Source of the DNA: Quatrionicoccus australiensis
Lineage (GTDB): Bacteria; Pseudomonadota; Gammaproteobacteria; Burkholderiales; Rhodocyclaceae
DNA: 64,000 nt
Assembly: GCF_020510525.1 (NCBI RefSeq)
Contig: NZ_CP075188.1
Span: forward strand, 1,488,001-1,552,000
Reading direction: 5' to 3'
Shown: in pieces, positions 28,201 to 36,236 of the stretch
Numbering within the stretch: the first letter of the stretch is position 1
Layout: each line of letters starts with the position of its first letter
Made by a program: the position numbers and the translations under genes
The notes under the pieces: generated by a model
Told to the model about the DNA's origin: nothing
Seen by the model: the letters and a program-made list of their open reading frames with translations, nothing else
Database searches by the model: none

Positions 28201-28310
28201 CCGAGTTCACCGACGTCTTCCAGATGCAGGACGATTTCGCCAAGAAGGTGGAGGCCGAATTCGGACGCATGATAGCTGTGGCCGTTCAGAAGGGAGTGGA
28301 TCATGAATAA
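25233..28310 (+). CDS. BPTD_3080-type restriction endonuclease (type III Res-like helicase-nuclease)
   Basis: Restriction subunit of 1025 aa: an SF2 helicase with a C-terminal nuclease. Walker A LATGAGKTT (about 174-182), DEAHH box (about 311), SATPFF (motif III) and the VIGRALRR arginine finger (motif VI) are intact. The C-terminal PD-(D/E)xK nuclease shows YLPDFIVLV then LVVEIKGYR (about 930-957). It should translocate on DNA and cut unmethylated sites together with the methyltransferase encoded at 29154. No strong Shine-Dalgarno sequence precedes the ATG. Its stop overlaps the next gene by eight bases. Confidence 0.88.
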   Translation: MSNPFFDHPILNSPYERPARHWELDESGQPTQQVLDARRRAEFITPIPKPKKQKKMPRQEGFIFDEGVGLSTKAQQYDPTSIINEVRNHVDAWRALPNPNQWQVTPETARLLLHWRHHGFNGVRPFFCQVEAAETAIWLTEVAPSTKHGKRLLEHLAAANKDANPELMRLALKLATGAGKTTVMAMLIAWQTINAVRRPSSKQFTRGFLICAPGLTIKDRLRVLQPHDPDSYYKERELVPADMLDDMGRAKIVITNYHAFKLRERIDISKGGRQLLKGRTGDEIVTTETEGQMLQRVMPDLMGMKNILAINDEAHHCYREKPLGAGIGDDEELKGDEKKEADKNNEAARLWISGLEAVNRKLGLSRVFDLSATPFFLRGSGYAEGTLFPWTMSDFSLMDAIECGIVKLPRVPVAENIPGEEMPVFRNLWENIRKDMPKKGRGSNQELDPLKLPTRLQTALQALYGHYEKTFKLWQDAGISVPPCFIVVCQNTAISKLVYDFISGFQRKNDDGSSTLENGRLPLFRNFDDTTGNPLPRPNTLLIDSEQLEAGDALDDKFHDMAADEIERFRREIIERTGDVRAGDNITDQALLREVMNTVGKAGQLGGAIRCVVSVSMLTEGWDANTVTHVLGIRAFGTQLLCEQVIGRALRRQSYELNDEGQFNVEYADVFGIPFDFTAKPVISPPQPPRETVQVKAMRPERDALEITFPRVEGYRVELPEERLLANFNEESTLVLTPDLVGPSQTQNSGIIGQSADMTLQHLGDVRSSTLLFHLTQRLLYTKWRDPGEEPKLHLFGQLKRITKEWLDNHLECKGGTYPALLMYQELADMACNRITAAITRHFLGERPIKALLDPYNPSGSTRHVRFNTSKADRWQTSSQRCHINWVVLDSDWEGEFCRVAEMHPKVSAYVKNHGLGFEVPYRYGSETRKYLPDFIVLVDDGHGPDDLLRLVVEIKGYRREDAKEKKSTMDTYWVPGVNHLGSYGRWAFAEFTDVFQMQDDFAKKVEAEFGRMIAVAVQKGVDHE

Positions 28311-29151
28311 CATCAAGCTATTCGAGTCGAAGCAAATTCGCTCCGCTTGGGATGATGCCGCCCAACGCTGGGTTTTTGCCATTGTCGATGTGATCGCGGT
28401 GCTCACCGAAAGCCCCAATCCGCCGGTCTATTGGCGCGTGCTCAAGAAGCGCCTGCTGGCCGAAGGAAATGAAACCGTTACAAGCTGTAACGCTTTGAAG
28501 CTGACCGCAGCCGACGGCAAACAGCGCCTTACCGATGTGGCGGATACTGAGCAACTCCTGCGCCTAATCCAGTCCATTCCTTCCCCCAAGGCCGAACCCT
28601 TCAAACGTTGGCTGGCCAAGGTCGGCTACGAACGCCTTGAAGAAATTGAAAACCCGGAACTCGCCGCCGCCCGCATGCGCGAGATTTACAAGGCCAAGGG
28701 CTACAGCGACGCCTGGATCGAAAAGCGGGTGCGCGGCATCGCCATTCGCGACGAACTGACCAACGAATGGCAGAAACGCGGCGTCAAGGAACAACGTGAA
28801 TACGCCATCCTCACCGCCGAAATCAGCCGCGCCACCTTCGGCATGACGCCGAGCGAGTACAAGACCTTCAAGCAACTCGACAAGCCCGCCGACAACCTGC
28901 GCGACCACATGACCGACCTGGAACTGATTTTTTCCATGCTCGGCGAAGCCTCCACCACCGAGATTGCCCGCCAGCGCGAGGCCCAGGGCTACGACGAAAA
29001 CCGTGCAGCCGCCATCGCCGGGGGCAGCGTGGCCGGCAAGGCCCGGCAAGACCTGGAACAAAAATCCGGCCGCCGCGTCACCAGTCCGGAAAACTACAAG
29101 GCACTGCCCGAGGCCGTTGCCCGCAAAAAGTTGAACAGGAAAGAAGATTGA
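28303..29151 (+). CDS. Bro-N (phage antirepressor-like) domain protein within the restriction operon
   Basis: Protein of 282 aa whose N-terminus (FESKQIRSAWDDAAQRW, VYWRVLKKRL) is a Bro-N DNA-binding fold known from phage antirepressors and baculovirus BRO proteins. The rest is helical and charged, ending in a basic tail. It overlaps the restriction gene by eight bases and is followed at once by the methyltransferase, so all three are co-translated. A role in target recognition or control of the restriction system is inferred; no experimental function is known to me. Confidence 0.75.
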   Translation: MNNIKLFESKQIRSAWDDAAQRWVFAIVDVIAVLTESPNPPVYWRVLKKRLLAEGNETVTSCNALKLTAADGKQRLTDVADTEQLLRLIQSIPSPKAEPFKRWLAKVGYERLEEIENPELAAARMREIYKAKGYSDAWIEKRVRGIAIRDELTNEWQKRGVKEQREYAILTAEISRATFGMTPSEYKTFKQLDKPADNLRDHMTDLELIFSMLGEASTTEIARQREAQGYDENRAAAIAGGSVAGKARQDLEQKSGRRVTSPENYKALPEAVARKKLNRKED

Positions 29152-29153
29152 GC

Positions 29154-31937
29154 ATGGCCAAAGCACCCAGCACCACGAACGTCGAGCAGATCACCCACGA
29201 CGACGCCAAACGCAAGAACATCCCCACCGCCGAATACCAGTCGGTGCTCGACGACAACCAGAAAAACCCAAAGCAGGTCCGCTACCCGCGCAACACCGAT
29301 CTCGACCCGCAACTGGTCTGGCGCGGCAAGGACGAGCAGGACTGGAGCGACCTCGTCGTCCACGCCCCGCCGCTCTACATCCAGGAAAAGGTGCACCCCA
29401 AGGCGCTGATCGACGAGCTGCTGCGCGAATCCAAGGACCGCGAACACGAAGCGGGGCAGGCAACGCCCGATCTCTTCGCCGACTTCAACGGCATCCCCAA
29501 GGACGCCGACAAGACCGAGTTCTACCAGCACGACCAGAACTGGAGCAACCGCATGATCCTCGGCGACAGCCTACAGGTCATGGCCAGCTTGGCCGAGCGC
29601 GAAGGCCTGCGTGGCAAGGTGCAGTGCATCTATTTCGATCCGCCCTACGGCATCAAATTCAACAGCAACTTCCAGTGGTCAACCACCAGCCGCGACGTCA
29701 AGGACGGCAAGGCCGACCACATCACCCGCGAGCCGGAACAGGTCAAGGCGTTTCGGGATACCTGGCGGGATGGGATTCATTCCTACCTGACTTACCTGCG
29801 CGACCGGCTGACCGTGGCGCGCGATCTGCTGACGGACTCGGGGTCAATCTTTGTGCAAATCGGGGATGAGAATGTGCACCGGGTGCGGGCGGTGATGGAT
29901 GAGGTTTTTGGGGACGATAACTGCTGCGCCGAAATTGTGTTCCGTAAGACGACTGGCAAAGGAAGTGCGCTTCTGGATAGCAGCTATGATGTGCTGCTCT
30001 GGTATGCGAGGGATAAGCAACACGTCAAATATAGATCGCTGTTTGACGACAGAACTTACGTTGGCGACGACAATCTTCGCTTTTTCGAGGATGCGGTATA
30101 TCAGACCTTCACAATGACGCCAGAGCAGTTGGCTGGATTTGCCCCATTGCCAGCCGGCAGCAAGGTCTATCATCCAAACCCAATCACGAGCGCACGATCC
30201 AGCGGCGAGAACGACGTCCGTGATTTCGAGTTCAATGGAAGACGCTTCACTCCTGGAACAAGAACTTTCAGTACCAATGAAACCGGGCTGCGGCGATTAC
30301 GTTCCGCTGGTCGCCTGCTCGCCATTGGTAATACGCTGAGGTTCAAGCGTTACCTTGACGACTTCCGCGTAATGACGCGGACGAATATCTGGGACAACAC
30401 GAGGCAAAGTGGGTTCGGTGATGCGAAAGTCTATGTGGTGCAAACGCCTAGCATCGCCATACAGCAGGCAATGCTAATGACCTCCGACCCCGGCGACCTC
30501 GTCCTCGACCCGACCTGCGGTTCTGGTACCACCGCCACCGTCGCCGAACAATGGGGCCGCCGCTGGATCACCATCGACACTTCCCGAGTCGCACTGGCGC
30601 TGGCTCGCGCCCGCATCATGGGCGCCCGCTATCCCTACTATCTGCTCGCCGATTCCCGCGAAGGGCAGTTGAAGGAGGCGGCAGTTACTCGCACGGCACC
30701 CAGTTCGCAACCGACCCACGGCAATATCCGCCACGGCTTTGTCTATGAGCGCGTGCCGCACATCACGCTGAAAGCCATCGCCAACAACGCCGAGATCGAC
30801 GTGATCTGGGATCAGTGGCAGGAAAAACTGGCGATTTCCTGCGGTCAACTGCAAAAATTGCTCAAAAACAATTGGCAGGAATGGGAAGTTCCGCGCGAAG
30901 CCGGCAAGGATTGGCCGGCCGCGGCCAAGCAGGCGCACGCCGACTGGTGGCAGGCGCGCATTGCCCGGCAGAAGGAAATCGACGCCTCCATCGCCGCCAA
31001 GGCCGATTTCGAGTACCTCTACGACAAGCCCTATGAAAACAAAAAGGCGGTGCGCGTGGCCGGCCCCTTCACCGTCGAGAGCCTCTCGCCGCACCGCGTG
31101 CTGGGTGTCGATGAAGATGACGAGTTGATTGACACCCTGCGCCAGCAGGAAGCCAAATATGCGGCGAAGCAGTCCTTCCCGCAGATGATCCTGGACAACC
31201 TGAAAACTGCCGGCGTGCAGCAGGCGCACAAAGCCGACCGCATCAGCTTCGTTTCGCTGGTCGCCTGGCCGGGCGACATGGTCTGTGCAGAAGGCCGCTA
31301 CCTGGAAGCCGAAGGGGTAGAAAAACGCGCTGCCATTTTCATCGGCCCCGAATTCGGCACCGTGCAGCGCGCCGATCTGGTCGAAGCAGCCCGCGAAGCC
31401 GCCGACGCCGGCTTCGACGTGCTGATCGCCTGCGCCTTCAACTTCGAAGCGCACACCACGGACTTTGCCAAGCTCGGCAAACTGCCGGTCCTGAAGGCGC
31501 GCATGAATGCCGATCTGCACATGGCGGAAGACCTCAAGAACACCGGCAAGGGCAACCTGTTCGTGATCTTCGGCGAGCCGGACATCACGCTTCTACCTGA
31601 AGGCGACAGCCTGCGCGTGAAGGTGAATGGCGTCGACGTGTTCAAGCCGCAAACCGGCGAAGTCATCAGCGACGGCGCCGACGGCATCGCCTGCTGGTTC
31701 ATCGACACCGACTACAACGAAGAAAGCTTCTTCGTCCGCCATGCCTACTTCCTCGGCGCCAACGACCCCTACAGCGCCCTGAAAACCACGCTGAAAGCCG
31801 AAATCGACGCCGAAGCCTGGGCCTCGCTCAACAGCGACACCTCACGCCCATTCAAGAAACCGAAGTCCGGGCGGATTGCGGTGAAGGTAATCAATCACCT
31901 GGGGGATGAGGTGATGAAGGTGTTTCGCGTGGCATGA
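29154..31937 (+). CDS. Site-specific DNA (adenine-N6) methyltransferase, type III Mod-like
   Basis: Beta-class N6-adenine methyltransferase of 927 aa. The catalytic motif DPPY is at 162-165; the AdoMet-binding motif follows as DPTCGSGT at 452-459. That order defines the beta class used by type III Mod proteins. The intervening region (about 240-440) should contain the target-recognition domain and has visibly different base composition. A C-terminal extension of about 300 residues goes beyond most Mod proteins. Start at ATG 29154 (AGGAAAGAAG upstream); a TTG at 29148 overlapping the bro stop is an alternative. Confidence 0.9.
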   Translation: MAKAPSTTNVEQITHDDAKRKNIPTAEYQSVLDDNQKNPKQVRYPRNTDLDPQLVWRGKDEQDWSDLVVHAPPLYIQEKVHPKALIDELLRESKDREHEAGQATPDLFADFNGIPKDADKTEFYQHDQNWSNRMILGDSLQVMASLAEREGLRGKVQCIYFDPPYGIKFNSNFQWSTTSRDVKDGKADHITREPEQVKAFRDTWRDGIHSYLTYLRDRLTVARDLLTDSGSIFVQIGDENVHRVRAVMDEVFGDDNCCAEIVFRKTTGKGSALLDSSYDVLLWYARDKQHVKYRSLFDDRTYVGDDNLRFFEDAVYQTFTMTPEQLAGFAPLPAGSKVYHPNPITSARSSGENDVRDFEFNGRRFTPGTRTFSTNETGLRRLRSAGRLLAIGNTLRFKRYLDDFRVMTRTNIWDNTRQSGFGDAKVYVVQTPSIAIQQAMLMTSDPGDLVLDPTCGSGTTATVAEQWGRRWITIDTSRVALALARARIMGARYPYYLLADSREGQLKEAAVTRTAPSSQPTHGNIRHGFVYERVPHITLKAIANNAEIDVIWDQWQEKLAISCGQLQKLLKNNWQEWEVPREAGKDWPAAAKQAHADWWQARIARQKEIDASIAAKADFEYLYDKPYENKKAVRVAGPFTVESLSPHRVLGVDEDDELIDTLRQQEAKYAAKQSFPQMILDNLKTAGVQQAHKADRISFVSLVAWPGDMVCAEGRYLEAEGVEKRAAIFIGPEFGTVQRADLVEAAREAADAGFDVLIACAFNFEAHTTDFAKLGKLPVLKARMNADLHMAEDLKNTGKGNLFVIFGEPDITLLPEGDSLRVKVNGVDVFKPQTGEVISDGADGIACWFIDTDYNEESFFVRHAYFLGANDPYSALKTTLKAEIDAEAWASLNSDTSRPFKKPKSGRIAVKVINHLGDEVMKVFRVA

Positions 31938-31971
31938 TGCTTAACTGGATTAAAGAGTACGGAGAAAGCAA

Positions 31972-33207
31972 ATGGCGTTGATCGAAGGATTTCGGGTCAA
32001 GAATTACCGGGCGCTCCGGGATGTGACGCTGGGCAAGTTGTCGACTGGACAGCAGCAGGTTGAACCGCTTACGCCCTTCACAGTGGTGATCGGCAAGAAT
32101 GGCGCCGGCAAGAGTACTTTGTTCGACGCCTTTGGTTTCGTCGCCGATTGTCTATCGACGGACTTGGAAACTGCCTGCGACGCCAAACAACGTGGCGGGT
32201 TCGAGCGGATGCGTTCACTGGGAACAGATGAGCCGATTTGTTTTGAGATTTACTACCGCGAATCCAAGAGCGAGCGGCCGATTACCTACGAGCTGCACAT
32301 CAACCTGGATGAGTCGGGCCGCCCCTTTGTGCAGTATGAGTTTCTCGGGCAACGCCGAAAAGGACAGCGCTTTGGTCGTCCCTACCCCTTTTTGCGCTTG
32401 ACGCACGGTTCGGGTACGGCATGGGCGGGTGACACCGCTATTGAGGGCGAGGGCGACGAGGAGCCGAACACCAAAATGGACGTTACCCTCACTGATCTTC
32501 GGCAACTGGGTATCGCCACGTTAGGAACGCTCAAGGAGCATCCTCGCATCAAACGGTTCAGGGATTTTTTGAAAGGCTGGTATCTGTCTTACTTCCACCC
32601 TGACTCAGCACGCTCGATTCCCTCTGCTGGTGCACAGCGTCACCTGAATATGCATGGCGACAACATCGGTAACGTAGTGCAGTACATGGAAAGGGAGCAC
32701 AAGGAGCGTTTCCAGTCGATTCTTGATCGGATTGCAGCAAAAATTCCCGGCATCCAAAGCATCAAGACATTGGTGACGGCAGACAAACGGGTGCTACTCC
32801 AGTTCAATGATGGAGCGTTCGCCGATCCATTTTACGCAGGACAGATGTCAGATGGGACGCTGAAAATTTTTGCCTATCTGTTGCTGATGGAAGACCCCGA
32901 GCCGCCACCGTTTATTTGTATCGAAGAACCAGAAAATGGTCTTTATCACAGGTTGCTGGATGCGCTGGCCACCGAATTACGAAATCATGCGACCGGCAAA
33001 AAAAACGCGCCGCAGATTTTCGTGACGACCCATCAGCCTTATTTCGTGGACGCGCTGACGCCTCAGGAAGTGTGGATATTGAAAAAAGGGGCAGACGGGT
33101 ACTCGACGGTACGACGCGTATCCGAACTGGCGTTGGTAAACAACTTGGTCGATGAGGGCTTGCCGCTTGGTAGCCTCTGGTATAGCGACTATCTGGACGC
33201 GGACTGA
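31972..33207 (+). CDS. AAA/ABC-type ATPase (OLD/RecF-like, AAA_21)
   Basis: ATPase of 411 aa starting MALIEGFRVKNYRAL, the RecF/OLD-type opening. Walker A IGKNGAGKST (about 40-49), signature-like QMSDGTLKIFAYLLL, Walker B FICIEEPENGL (about 313) and switch His VTTHQPYFVDAL are conserved. No nuclease domain is fused, unlike OLD proteins; the following gene supplies a Toprim-like protein. It lies 34 bases after the methyltransferase. Confidence 0.87.
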   Translation: MALIEGFRVKNYRALRDVTLGKLSTGQQQVEPLTPFTVVIGKNGAGKSTLFDAFGFVADCLSTDLETACDAKQRGGFERMRSLGTDEPICFEIYYRESKSERPITYELHINLDESGRPFVQYEFLGQRRKGQRFGRPYPFLRLTHGSGTAWAGDTAIEGEGDEEPNTKMDVTLTDLRQLGIATLGTLKEHPRIKRFRDFLKGWYLSYFHPDSARSIPSAGAQRHLNMHGDNIGNVVQYMEREHKERFQSILDRIAAKIPGIQSIKTLVTADKRVLLQFNDGAFADPFYAGQMSDGTLKIFAYLLLMEDPEPPPFICIEEPENGLYHRLLDALATELRNHATGKKNAPQIFVTTHQPYFVDALTPQEVWILKKGADGYSTVRRVSELALVNNLVDEGLPLGSLWYSDYLDAD

Positions 33208-33210
33208 GCC

Positions 33211-33855
33211 ATGCATATTGAAGTGCTTGTGGAGGATAGTTCGGGCGCGAAGTTGGTCGAAACTTTGCTGCCTGCTTTGATCGGGGGCTACGGAGAGCCA
33301 CATACCTGGCGCGTTCACTCGTACAAAGGGATCGGTCGTCTGCCCCCCAATCTGGCAGCCGGAGGCGACCCCGCCAAGCGGGCCTTGCTTAATCAATTGC
33401 CAAGATTATTGTCTGGATATGGCAAAACGCCTGGCATTGACGCCGTCGTGGTGATCGTTGATAACGACGAGCGCGATTGGAAGGTTTTCCTGGGGGAACT
33501 GAAAGCGCTTTTGGCAACGTGCGACCCTGCACCGAATACCCTTTTTCAATTGGCGATTGAGGAAATGGAGGCCTGGTATCTCGGTGACAGGCAGGCGATT
33601 GTGGCTGCTTACCCAAAAGCAAAAATAGCTGTACTGGATAGCTACAAGCAAGACAGCATTTGCGGGACATGGGAACGCCTTGCGGATGCGGTGTATCCAG
33701 GGGGTAGCGCCGCAATACATAAAGCAGGCTGGCCATTACCAGGCCAAGTTAAGCATCAATGGGCCGATGCTATCGCGCGCCACATGAATGTGGAGGAAAA
33801 CAAGTCTCCCAGCTTTGCAAAATTCCGTAACGGAATATTGGGCTTGATTGCTTAA
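33211..33855 (+). CDS. DUF4276-family protein (Toprim-like), partner of the AAA ATPase
   Basis: Protein of 214 aa. VLVEDSSGAKLVETLLP at the N-terminus, VVVIVDNDERDW and IEEMEAWYLGD give a Toprim-like acidic pattern (Glu, then DxD, then Glu). It starts three bases after the ATPase stop. The pair resembles an OLD nuclease split into two chains, a layout often found in defence islands. Nuclease activity is predicted, not shown. Confidence 0.8.
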   Translation: MHIEVLVEDSSGAKLVETLLPALIGGYGEPHTWRVHSYKGIGRLPPNLAAGGDPAKRALLNQLPRLLSGYGKTPGIDAVVVIVDNDERDWKVFLGELKALLATCDPAPNTLFQLAIEEMEAWYLGDRQAIVAAYPKAKIAVLDSYKQDSICGTWERLADAVYPGGSAAIHKAGWPLPGQVKHQWADAIARHMNVEENKSPSFAKFRNGILGLIA

Positions 33856-33868
33856 CTTGAGGTTGCAC

Positions 33869-35956
33869 ATGGAGTTTCGCATCGCCGACACCTTCACTGA
33901 CAGTCTTGCCAGACTGACCGGTGACGAGCAGAAGCAGGTCAAAACAACGGCCTTCGACTTACAGTTGAATCCGGCCAGCCCTGGCATGAGTTTCCACAAG
34001 CTGGATCGCGCCAAGGACAAGAACTTCTGGTCGGTGCGGGTGGGCAGTGACATTCGACTGATTGTTCACCGTAGCGAAGCCAGTCTGTTGCTCTGCTACG
34101 TAGATCACCACGACAAGGCCTACGAATGGGCCGAGCGCCGCAAGCTGGAGACGCACCCGAAGACCGGTGCGGCGCAACTGATTGAAATCCGCGAGACGGT
34201 GCAGGAAATCATCGTGCCGGTCTATGTGCAGAGCCCGTTGCCATTGCCGGCAAGCGCTACACAGCTTCTGTTCCGGGGCGTGGCCGATGACCTGTTGCTG
34301 AGCTATGGTGTTCCGCCGGAGTGGCTGCCTGATGTGAAACTAGCTACCGAGGACACACTGCTCGCGCTCGCAGATCATTTGCCGGCAGAAGCGGCCGAAG
34401 CGCTTCTCGAATTGGCGACGGGCGGCAAGCCGCGCATGCCGACGCCTGCAACCGCCAATCCGTTTGACCACCCCGACGCGCAACGCCGCTTCCGGGTGAT
34501 GAGCAATGTCGAGGAACTGCAACGGGCGCTCGATTTCCCGTGGGAGAAATGGACGGTCTTCCTTCACCCCGAGCAGCGCCAATGGGTGGAGCGAGACTAC
34601 GCCGGTCCGGCCCGCGTCTCCGGCTCGGCGGGTACCGGCAAGACCATCGTTGCCCTGCACCGTGCAGCCTACTTGGCGCGCCAGCATCCCGATGCACGGG
34701 TATTGCTGACCACGTTTTCCGATACTTTGGCCAATGCCCTGCAATCGAAGCTGAACCGGCTGCTGACTTCCCAACCACGCCTTGCCGAGCGGATTGACGT
34801 GTATTCCCTCGAAGCCATCGGGCTGCGCCTGCACAAGACTCAGGTCGGCTCGGCCAGGCTGGCGTCCAGCGAAGACATTCGCCAACTCATGGCCGATGCC
34901 GCCAAGGCGGTGCCGGGGCATAAATTCGGCCGTCACTTTCTACTCACCGAATGGGAGCATGTGGTCGATGCTTGGCAACTCGATCACTGGGAAACTTATC
35001 GCGACGTGGCGCGCCTCGGCCGCAAAACCCGGTTGCCGGAAGCCCAACGGGCGGTGTTGTGGGAGATCTTCGAGCACCTTCGTTCCGGCTTGCGCGAAAA
35101 GGGTTTGCTTACGGCCTCGGGGCTGTTCACTGCTTTGGCTAATGCCCTGAAGGCTAGGAGCAACCCCGTTTTCGATTTTGCTGTGGTTGATGAAGCGCAG
35201 GATATCGGGATCGCGCATTTGCGCTTTCTGGCAGCACTGGCCGGCGGCGAGGGTGCGATTCGCCCGAATGCACTGTTCTTTGCTGGCGATCTCGGGCAGC
35301 GCATCTTTCAGCAACCTTTTTCATGGAAGTCACTTGGCGTCGATGTACGCGGACGTTCGCGCACACTACGCGTCAACTACCGGACCTCGCATCAGATTCG
35401 CAGCCAGGCTGACCGATTGCTTGGCCCGGCGGTAACCGATGTGGACGGCAATAGCGAAGATCGCAGCGATACCGTTTCGGTATTCAATGGCCCGCCGCCC
35501 TGCATCCAGACCCTGCGCGATGCGGCGGAAGAAAGTACGGTGGTCGGTCGGTGGCTCGCTGACTGCGCAAGCGCAGGCATCCAGCCGCACGAGATCGGCG
35601 TATTCGTTCGTTCCGACGCGCAAATTGCTCGGGCCGAGGAAGCCGTTCGCCTCGCTGCTTTGCCTTACCTGATTCTGGACGAGCATGTGGCTATGGAACA
35701 CGATCATGTTTCGATCAGCACCATGCATCTGGCGAAAGGACTGGAGTTCCGCGCAGTGGCCGTGATGGCCTGCGACGATGAGGTTATTCCTTTGCAGGAG
35801 CGGATCGAAACGGTTGGCGATGACGGCGATCTGCAGGAGGTTTACGACACCGAGCGGCAATTGCTCTATGTAGCGTGTACCCGAGCCAGGGATCGTTTGC
35901 TGGTTACTGGTACAACGCCATCATCTGAATTTTTGGATGACCTACAAGGCAAGTGA
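33869..35956 (+). CDS. RelE/ParE-like domain fused to UvrD-type helicase
   Basis: Protein of 695 aa. Residues 1-85 look like a RelE/ParE toxin fold (LDRAKDKNFWSVRVGSDIRL, then YVDHHDKAYEWAERR). The rest is an SF1 helicase: Walker A SGSAGTGKT (about 251-259), VVDEAQDI (Walker B), the VNYRTSHQIR motif, and the C-terminal STMHLAKGLEFRAVAV and RQLLYVACTRARD motifs. TTGAGG eight bases before the ATG at 33869 supports this start. Last gene of the island, 13 bases after the DUF4276 gene. Confidence 0.85.
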   Translation: MEFRIADTFTDSLARLTGDEQKQVKTTAFDLQLNPASPGMSFHKLDRAKDKNFWSVRVGSDIRLIVHRSEASLLLCYVDHHDKAYEWAERRKLETHPKTGAAQLIEIRETVQEIIVPVYVQSPLPLPASATQLLFRGVADDLLLSYGVPPEWLPDVKLATEDTLLALADHLPAEAAEALLELATGGKPRMPTPATANPFDHPDAQRRFRVMSNVEELQRALDFPWEKWTVFLHPEQRQWVERDYAGPARVSGSAGTGKTIVALHRAAYLARQHPDARVLLTTFSDTLANALQSKLNRLLTSQPRLAERIDVYSLEAIGLRLHKTQVGSARLASSEDIRQLMADAAKAVPGHKFGRHFLLTEWEHVVDAWQLDHWETYRDVARLGRKTRLPEAQRAVLWEIFEHLRSGLREKGLLTASGLFTALANALKARSNPVFDFAVVDEAQDIGIAHLRFLAALAGGEGAIRPNALFFAGDLGQRIFQQPFSWKSLGVDVRGRSRTLRVNYRTSHQIRSQADRLLGPAVTDVDGNSEDRSDTVSVFNGPPPCIQTLRDAAEESTVVGRWLADCASAGIQPHEIGVFVRSDAQIARAEEAVRLAALPYLILDEHVAMEHDHVSISTMHLAKGLEFRAVAVMACDDEVIPLQERIETVGDDGDLQEVYDTERQLLYVACTRARDRLLVTGTTPSSEFLDDLQGK

Positions 35957-36073
35957 GTTAACGTCGAGTTTAGAAATTCTGATATAGGAAATATCGGGAA
36001 TTTATCCCGTCGTTGGCCTATTGGATTGCCTGTGCCTACGGGAATGAAGGCCGAACAACCTCCGAAAATTGGC

Positions 36074-36126
36074 AGTTTTTACCGGTCGACCGCTCAAAAC
36101 GGGCATTTTTCACAATGCCCGTTTTT
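36074..36126. repeat. 53-bp terminator-associated repeat, right copy, with terminator
   Basis: ACCGGTCGACCGCT at 36081-36094, AAAACGGGC, then stem CGGGCATT/AATGCCCG (36100-36121) and five T. Plus-strand terminator for the defence operon. The rest of 35957-36236 holds nothing I recognise. Confidence 0.7.
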
Positions 36127-36236
36127 CCTGCCCAAATTTTGTGCTGCACCCGTTCTCCATACAACCCCGCTTTCCCCCAGGAAATCCGGATAATGGCGCC
36201 CAATCCATTTCTTCACGCCTTTTCTGGAATTCCCGC

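Noticed and set aside
25233-35956. Island as a prophage remnant because of the Bro-N protein
   Set aside because: No integrase, capsid, tail, lysis or phage replication gene is present, and the other genes are restriction or defence types.
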